From Trueperaceae bacterium (GTDB lineage Bacteria; Deinococcota; Deinococci; Deinococcales; Trueperaceae): a stretch of DNA of 8,253 nucleotides. Positions 5,116 to 8,253 of the stretch are shown here, one piece after another (the first letter of the stretch is position 1; the number at the start of each line of letters is the position of its first letter). A model generated the notes under the pieces. The model ran no database searches, had not been told where the DNA came from, and was given only the letters and a program-made list of their open reading frames with translations. The stretch covers positions 1 through 8,253 of the forward strand of contig SLSM01000094.1 in the NCBI GenBank assembly GCA_007130445.1. Reading direction: 5' to 3'. Made by a program: the position numbers and the translations under genes.

Positions 5116-6852
5116 ATGCCGTCTTCCCCCCGTTCTCCCCTTCGCACGATGCTCACCACGCTGGGCCTGGCGGCGCTCCTCGCGGCTGCCTCCATCGCCC
5201 TCGCCCAGCGCACCAGCGTGCTGCTGGTGCTCGACGCCTCGGGCTCGATGTACCTGAAGCTCGCCGACGGCCAGTACCGCATCGCCGCCGCCAAGGACGC
5301 GCTCTCGACGTTCGTGAGCCGCCTTCCCGACGCGGACGACCTCGACGTCGGCCTGCGGATCTACGGCGCGAACGTGGGCGCCCTCGACGCGGGCGCGTGC
5401 GACGACAGCGAGCTGGTCGTGCCGGTGGCCGGCTTCGACCGGGCCATGCTATTGCGCACCATCCGCGAGACGCAGGCGAAGGGCGCGACCCCCATCGCAC
5501 GCTCGCTGGAACTGGCAGCCGACGACCTGCGAGGCGCGCAGGGTCGCGCGATCATCGTGCTCGTCACCGACGGAGCCGAGTCCTGCGGCGGTGACGTGCG
5601 CGGCGCCGTGGAGCAGTTGGCGCGAACCGGCATCGAGGTCGACCTCCGTATCATCGGCTTCGACCTCTCCCCCGCCGCCAGCCAGAGCTTCGAGGGGCTT
5701 GGGACGTTCGAGAACACCACCAGCGCCGTCGAGCTCGCGGCCGCGCTCGGCCGTGCCGTCGACGTGGTCGCGTTCGACGATTCGTACGCCGTGACCGTCA
5801 CCCTCGCGCGCGACGGCGAACCCGCGGTCGACGGCGCCCGCGTGTGGTTCGTCGACGCCGTCGCTGGCGACGTCAGCGAGTTCTCGCACGGTGGCGACGG
5901 CGTCTTCACCGGTGCGCTGCCGGCCGGGACGTATCGCGCCGAGGTGGCCGACGCCTACGCCGCCACGCCCCTCGTGATCGGCGGGCTCACGATCCTCGCC
6001 GACGCCGAGAACGCCTTCGCCTTCGATCTCGCGCTCGCGACCGAGGTGTCGCTCACGGTCGAACCGTCGGACCCGTACGCAGGTGACAACGTCCTGGTGC
6101 GCTTCGAGGGCGCTCCGGGTAGCGCTGGTAGTTGGGTGACCATCGTGCCGAGGGACTCGGTCGACGACCTCTTCCTCGCCTGGGGATTCGTCGACGACGC
6201 CGACGGCGGGATCGTCTTGCGCACGCCGGACGAGGCGGCCGTGCTCGAGGCGCGCTTCCACATCACGCTGCCGGAGGGCGGCTCGCTGGTGATCGGCCGC
6301 AGCGCGGCCTTCATGTCGGTGGAGTCCGGGGTGGTCATCTTCGCGCCAGCCCTGGTCGGCATCGGCGAGACCTTCGACGTTCTCTGGGAGGGAGCGAACC
6401 ACCCAGACGACTACCTCACCATCGTCGCTGCGGACGCTCCAGAGGGAACGTGGACGAGCTTCGCGTACGCCGGCCAGGAGGCTCCCGTCGCGCTCGTCGC
6501 GCCGGCCGAGCCCGGTCGCTTCGAGGTTCGGTACGTGTCGGCCCAGAGCGGTCTCACGCTGGCGAGCACGCCGGTGCTCGTCGTCGAGGTTGAGGCCAAC
6601 GTCACGGCGCCTGCCGAGGTCGCAGCGGAGAGCGAGTTCGCGGTCGCATGGCAAGGCCCCGACAACGCGAGCGACTACGTCACGATCGTGCCTGCAGGTG
6701 CGGCCGAGGGTACGTGGCTGAGTTACGCCTACACCAGCGGCGGCGCGCCGGCGATCCTGACGGCGCCGAGCGAGCCCGGCGCGTACGAGGTGCGCTACGT
6801 GTTGGGGCAGGGCGATCGCACGCTGGCGCGGAGCGCGATCACGGTGCGCTGA
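5116..6852 (+). CDS. secreted VWA-domain protein with Ig-like repeats
   Basis: A 578-residue protein. AGGAGG (5104-5109) is six bases before ATG 5116; GTG 5113 is in frame beside it. The frame is open back to 4858, but the ribosome site and signal peptide fix the start. Residues 1-30 are a Sec signal ending A-S-I-A-L-A, probably cut before Q31. Residues 33-215 are a von Willebrand factor A domain with a complete metal-ion-dependent adhesion site: D40-x-S42-x-S44, T125 in A-K-G-A-T-P, and D152 in V-T-D-G. Such domains bind ligands through a divalent cation. Residues 222-310 look like a beta-rich spacer. Then come three Ig-like units (about 312-400, 402-490, 493-577) sharing W-x-G/E-G, D-Y-x-T-I-V, E-G-T-W-x-S-Y-A-Y, E-P-G-x-Y-E-V-R-Y-V and L-A-S-T-P-V/I-x-V. 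The first is the most diverged. The ligand is unknown; a role in surface adhesion or complex assembly is inference. Confidence 0.9.
   Translation: MPSSPRSPLRTMLTTLGLAALLAAASIALAQRTSVLLVLDASGSMYLKLADGQYRIAAAKDALSTFVSRLPDADDLDVGLRIYGANVGALDAGACDDSELVVPVAGFDRAMLLRTIRETQAKGATPIARSLELAADDLRGAQGRAIIVLVTDGAESCGGDVRGAVEQLARTGIEVDLRIIGFDLSPAASQSFEGLGTFENTTSAVELAAALGRAVDVVAFDDSYAVTVTLARDGEPAVDGARVWFVDAVAGDVSEFSHGGDGVFTGALPAGTYRAEVADAYAATPLVIGGLTILADAENAFAFDLALATEVSLTVEPSDPYAGDNVLVRFEGAPGSAGSWVTIVPRDSVDDLFLAWGFVDDADGGIVLRTPDEAAVLEARFHITLPEGGSLVIGRSAAFMSVESGVVIFAPALVGIGETFDVLWEGANHPDDYLTIVAADAPEGTWTSFAYAGQEAPVALVAPAEPGRFEVRYVSAQSGLTLASTPVLVVEVEANVTAPAEVAAESEFAVAWQGPDNASDYVTIVPAGAAEGTWLSYAYTSGGAPAILTAPSEPGAYEVRYVLGQGDRTLARSAITVR
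6061..6846 (+). repeat. three tandem Ig-like repeat units within the VWA gene
   Basis: The C-terminal half of the VWA protein is three units of about 85-90 residues. Units 2 and 3 align closely around D-D-Y-L-T-I-V versus S-D-Y-V-T-I-V, E-G-T-W-T-S-F-A-Y versus E-G-T-W-L-S-Y-A-Y, and E-P-G-R-F-E-V-R-Y-V versus E-P-G-A-Y-E-V-R-Y-V. Unit 1 keeps only W-V-T-I-V-P and the general spacing. The similarity is at protein level; the DNA copies have diverged. Confidence 0.75.
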
Positions 6853-7729
6853 GCCGCCTCGCGACCACGGCGAACTCGTCGGTGCTCGCGTCGTACGGCG
6901 CACCGGCGACGTCGCCGAGGACCTCCTCGACCTCGAAGCCGCTGTCCGCGAGCTCCGCCGCGAGCGTCCCCGGGCTGTAGTGCTGGTGCCAGTCGAGCAC
7001 GGTGCGCACGCGCCCACGCTCGACGATCGTGTGCTTGTCGAGGACCACCCGCTCCACCTCGTACTTGAACGTGGTGACGAAGCCGTAGGCGCGCTCGGGA
7101 GCCCAGAACCCGCCGTCCGGATCGAGCGCGTAGCGCGCCTCCTCTGCGCGCCTGTCGAAGGCCGCGAGCGAGTCCACGTCGAAGAGCACCCGGCCGTTCG
7201 GCGCCAGCAGTGCGGCGATGCGGGCGAGCAACGCGCGCCGCTGACCGGGACCGAGCACACCGAAGTCGCGCATGATCATGAGCACCAGGTCGAAGCGCGC
7301 ACCGGTGTCGAACGCGAGGTAGTCGCACAGGACGTGGTCGATCGACAGCCCTCGCTGGAGCGCGGCGCGCCGCGCGTAGGCGATGGAACTTTCGGAGAAG
7401 TCCACGCCCGTGACCCGCGCTCCGCGCTCGGCGAGCCGAACGGTGTAGAGCCCGGGACCACAGCCGAGGTCGATGATCGCCGTGTCGGCCGTCAGGCCGA
7501 ACCGTGTCGCGATCCACGCGACCGACGCGTCGATGAACGCGGGCCTTCGCGAGGCGGCGTCGACGGTGTCGTCGAGATGGGCCTCCAGCAGCCCCTTCGA
7601 GACGTGCGGATCGGTCCAAAGCTCCCGGGTCGTGGAGCGCTCGAACGGTCGCGGCCGCTCGTGGACCCGCTCCAGCGCCTCGAAGAAGGCCGCCGCCGCA
7701 CTCGACGCACACCCACCGCTGTTCGTCAC
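6839..7729 (-). CDS. class I SAM-dependent methyltransferase
   Basis: A 296-residue protein starting at GTG 7729. No strong ribosome site is visible, only AGG about 12 bases upstream, so the start is moderately sure. Residues 38-76 (W-T-D-P-H-V-S-K-G-L-L-E-A-H-L-D) are typical of one group of soluble methyltransferases. Motif I is D-L-G-C-G-P-G (87-93), the acidic residue ending strand 2 is D110 in G-V-D-F-S, and strand 4 is F-D-L-V-L-M-I-M-R-D (146-155). After P-N-G-R-V-L-F-D-V-D (177-186) the C-terminal part has G-G-F-W-A-P-E, W-H-Q-H-Y-S-P (247-253) and the closing G-D-V-A-G-A-P-Y-D, all found in this family as I know it. It would transfer a methyl group from S-adenosylmethionine to an unidentified small molecule. 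Its stop codon lies inside the VWA gene: the two genes are convergent and overlap by 14 bp. Confidence 0.88.
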   Translation of the reverse strand: MTNSGGCASSAAAAFFEALERVHERPRPFERSTTRELWTDPHVSKGLLEAHLDDTVDAASRRPAFIDASVAWIATRFGLTADTAIIDLGCGPGLYTVRLAERGARVTGVDFSESSIAYARRAALQRGLSIDHVLCDYLAFDTGARFDLVLMIMRDFGVLGPGQRRALLARIAALLAPNGRVLFDVDSLAAFDRRAEEARYALDPDGGFWAPERAYGFVTTFKYEVERVVLDKHTIVERGRVRTVLDWHQHYSPGTLAAELADSGFEVEEVLGDVAGAPYDASTDEFAVVARRLSAP

Positions 7730-7804
7730 GCTCGCACCAACCTGACCGACGCTCGACGCGCCTGAGACGCCATGGCAACCGCACCATCGATCGTAGCAAC
7801 GCGC

Positions 7805-7854
7805 AGCGCGGCGACGTTGCCCGCCACAGCGGAGAGACGAGCCGTCGCCGCGCT
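7805..7854. repeat. 12-bp perfect inverted repeat with nested stem
   Basis: AGCGCGGCGACG (7805-7816) and CGTCGCCGCGCT (7843-7854) are exact reverse complements, 26 bases apart. Inside the loop CCGC (7821-7824) and GCGG (7829-7832) can pair over CACA. It lies in the 277-bp region between the divergently transcribed methyltransferase gene and the gene at the right edge. As DNA it could be a two-half-site operator; as RNA a long hairpin. Confidence 0.6.
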
Positions 7855-7866
7855 CACACCGTGAGC
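7852..7866. promoter_or_regulatory. short palindrome next to the -35 box
   Basis: GCTCAC (7852-7857), ACC, GTGAGC (7861-7866) is a perfect 6-bp inverted repeat with a 3-base spacer. It overlaps the right arm of the 12-bp inverted repeat by three bases and ends eight bases before the -35 box at 7875. It could be an operator or a small hairpin. Confidence 0.35.
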
Positions 7867-7874
7867 ACCGTCCC

Positions 7875-7904
7875 TTGACGCCTCCTCACACAGCGGCCTA
7901 GCGT
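7875..7904 (+). promoter_or_regulatory. sigma-70-like promoter for the gene at the right edge
   Basis: TTGACG (7875-7880), 18 bp, TAGCGT (7899-7904). The -35 differs from consensus by one base, and the -10 has the same TAGCRT form seen upstream of both VWA copies. Transcription would begin near 7911 and leave a leader of about 95 bases before ATG 8007. Confidence 0.5.
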
Positions 7905-8006
7905 CGATGGTGACCCGTCGGCCCACAGCTGCGCGTCGCCTCGGTGCGGCGCGGAGCCGTCAGTGTCGCGCCCCTGGCGCACGCGCCGCAGCTCGAGAGG
8001 AGCCGC

Positions 8007-8253
8007 ATGACGAAGAGCCCGGAACGCACCATCGTGCCCCTCGAAGAAGCCCTGAAGAGCCCCTGCCAGCACCGTGACATGCAGCTCGCGCTCGAGCCCA
8101 TGCCCAACTTCAGCTCGACCCCGGACGGTCCGCACGGCCAGCCCCTCGCCTTCTGGGCGGCGTGGGACCTCGCCGACCGCCCCCGCCGGATCGCCCTGCT
8201 GGTCGATGACTGCCAGGAGGAGTACCGGCCGTACGCGGGCGGCATCCTGCCGA
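8007..8253 (+). CDS. unrecognised protein, 3' end outside window
   Basis: The frame starts at ATG 8007 with GAGAGGAG (7995-8002) four bases upstream, an excellent ribosome site, and stays open for 82 codons to the right edge. The N-terminus reads M-T-K-S-P-E-R-T-I-V-P-L-E-E-A-L-K and is hydrophilic, with no signal peptide. Further on are P-M-P-N-F-S-S-T-P-D-G, A-F-W-A-A-W-D-L-A-D and I-A-L-L-V-D-D-C-Q-E-E-Y-R-P-Y. Third positions are nearly all G or C, which supports real coding. I do not recognise the family. It is transcribed divergently from the methyltransferase gene, with its own promoter and inverted repeats upstream. Confidence 0.75.
   Translation, partial: MTKSPERTIVPLEEALKSPCQHRDMQLALEPMPNFSSTPDGPHGQPLAFWAAWDLADRPRRIALLVDDCQEEYRPYAGGILP

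Noticed and set aside
5449..7260. Long open frame of 603 codons on the minus strand opposite the VWA gene
   Set aside because: It is antisense to a gene with clear domains, is made of low-complexity R/G/A/D-rich sequence, and crosses the end of the methyltransferase gene. Long antisense frames are common in GC-rich DNA.
6795..7799. 334-codon minus-strand frame overlapping the methyltransferase gene
   Set aside because: It is a shifted-frame shadow: the other frame holds the methyltransferase motifs.

Overview
The window is GC-rich bacterial DNA. Its coding strand runs mostly left to right, with strong G/C bias at third codon positions, GTG starts used beside ATG, and Shine-Dalgarno sites of the AGGAGG/GAGGA type. 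A lipobox and two Sec-type signal peptides show that several products leave the cytoplasm. Nothing here fixes the taxon. The domain style, with an exported VWA protein carrying Ig-like repeats, an S8 lipoprotein peptidase and GNAT proteins, would suit a Deinococcota (Truepera-like) or other high-GC soil or aquatic bacterium, but that is a weak guess.

Left part (1-2460): the 3' end of an S8 (subtilisin-like) lipoprotein peptidase that enters from outside the window, then an exported protein made of 34-residue ankyrin repeats, followed by a strong GC hairpin.

Middle part (2490-5010) is a decay zone with one intact gene. It holds: (i) a relic of a second VWA gene, with upstream region, Shine-Dalgarno site and signal peptide still recognisable, but without its start codon and with two in-frame internal deletions that remove two of the three metal-site elements; (ii) a membrane fatty-acid desaturase whose three histidine boxes are all present but which is split by one in-frame TGA; (iii) an intact GNAT-fold acetyltransferase 8 bp behind it; (iv) on the opposite strand, a remnant resembling the N-terminal domain of a different GNAT protein, broken by an in-frame TAG. 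A perfect 16-bp palindrome lies between this remnant and the next gene.

Right part (5040-8253): the intact 578-residue secreted VWA protein with three Ig-like repeats; a convergent SAM-dependent methyltransferase overlapping its 3' end by 14 bp; a 277-bp divergent intergenic region with a 12-bp inverted repeat, a second short palindrome and a good promoter; and the start of an unrecognised gene that runs off the right edge.

The genes do not form an obvious pathway. The common thread is surface or exported proteins (peptidase, ankyrin protein, VWA protein) beside a region shaped by gene duplication and loss. I see no integrase, transposase, CRISPR array, tRNA or rRNA.
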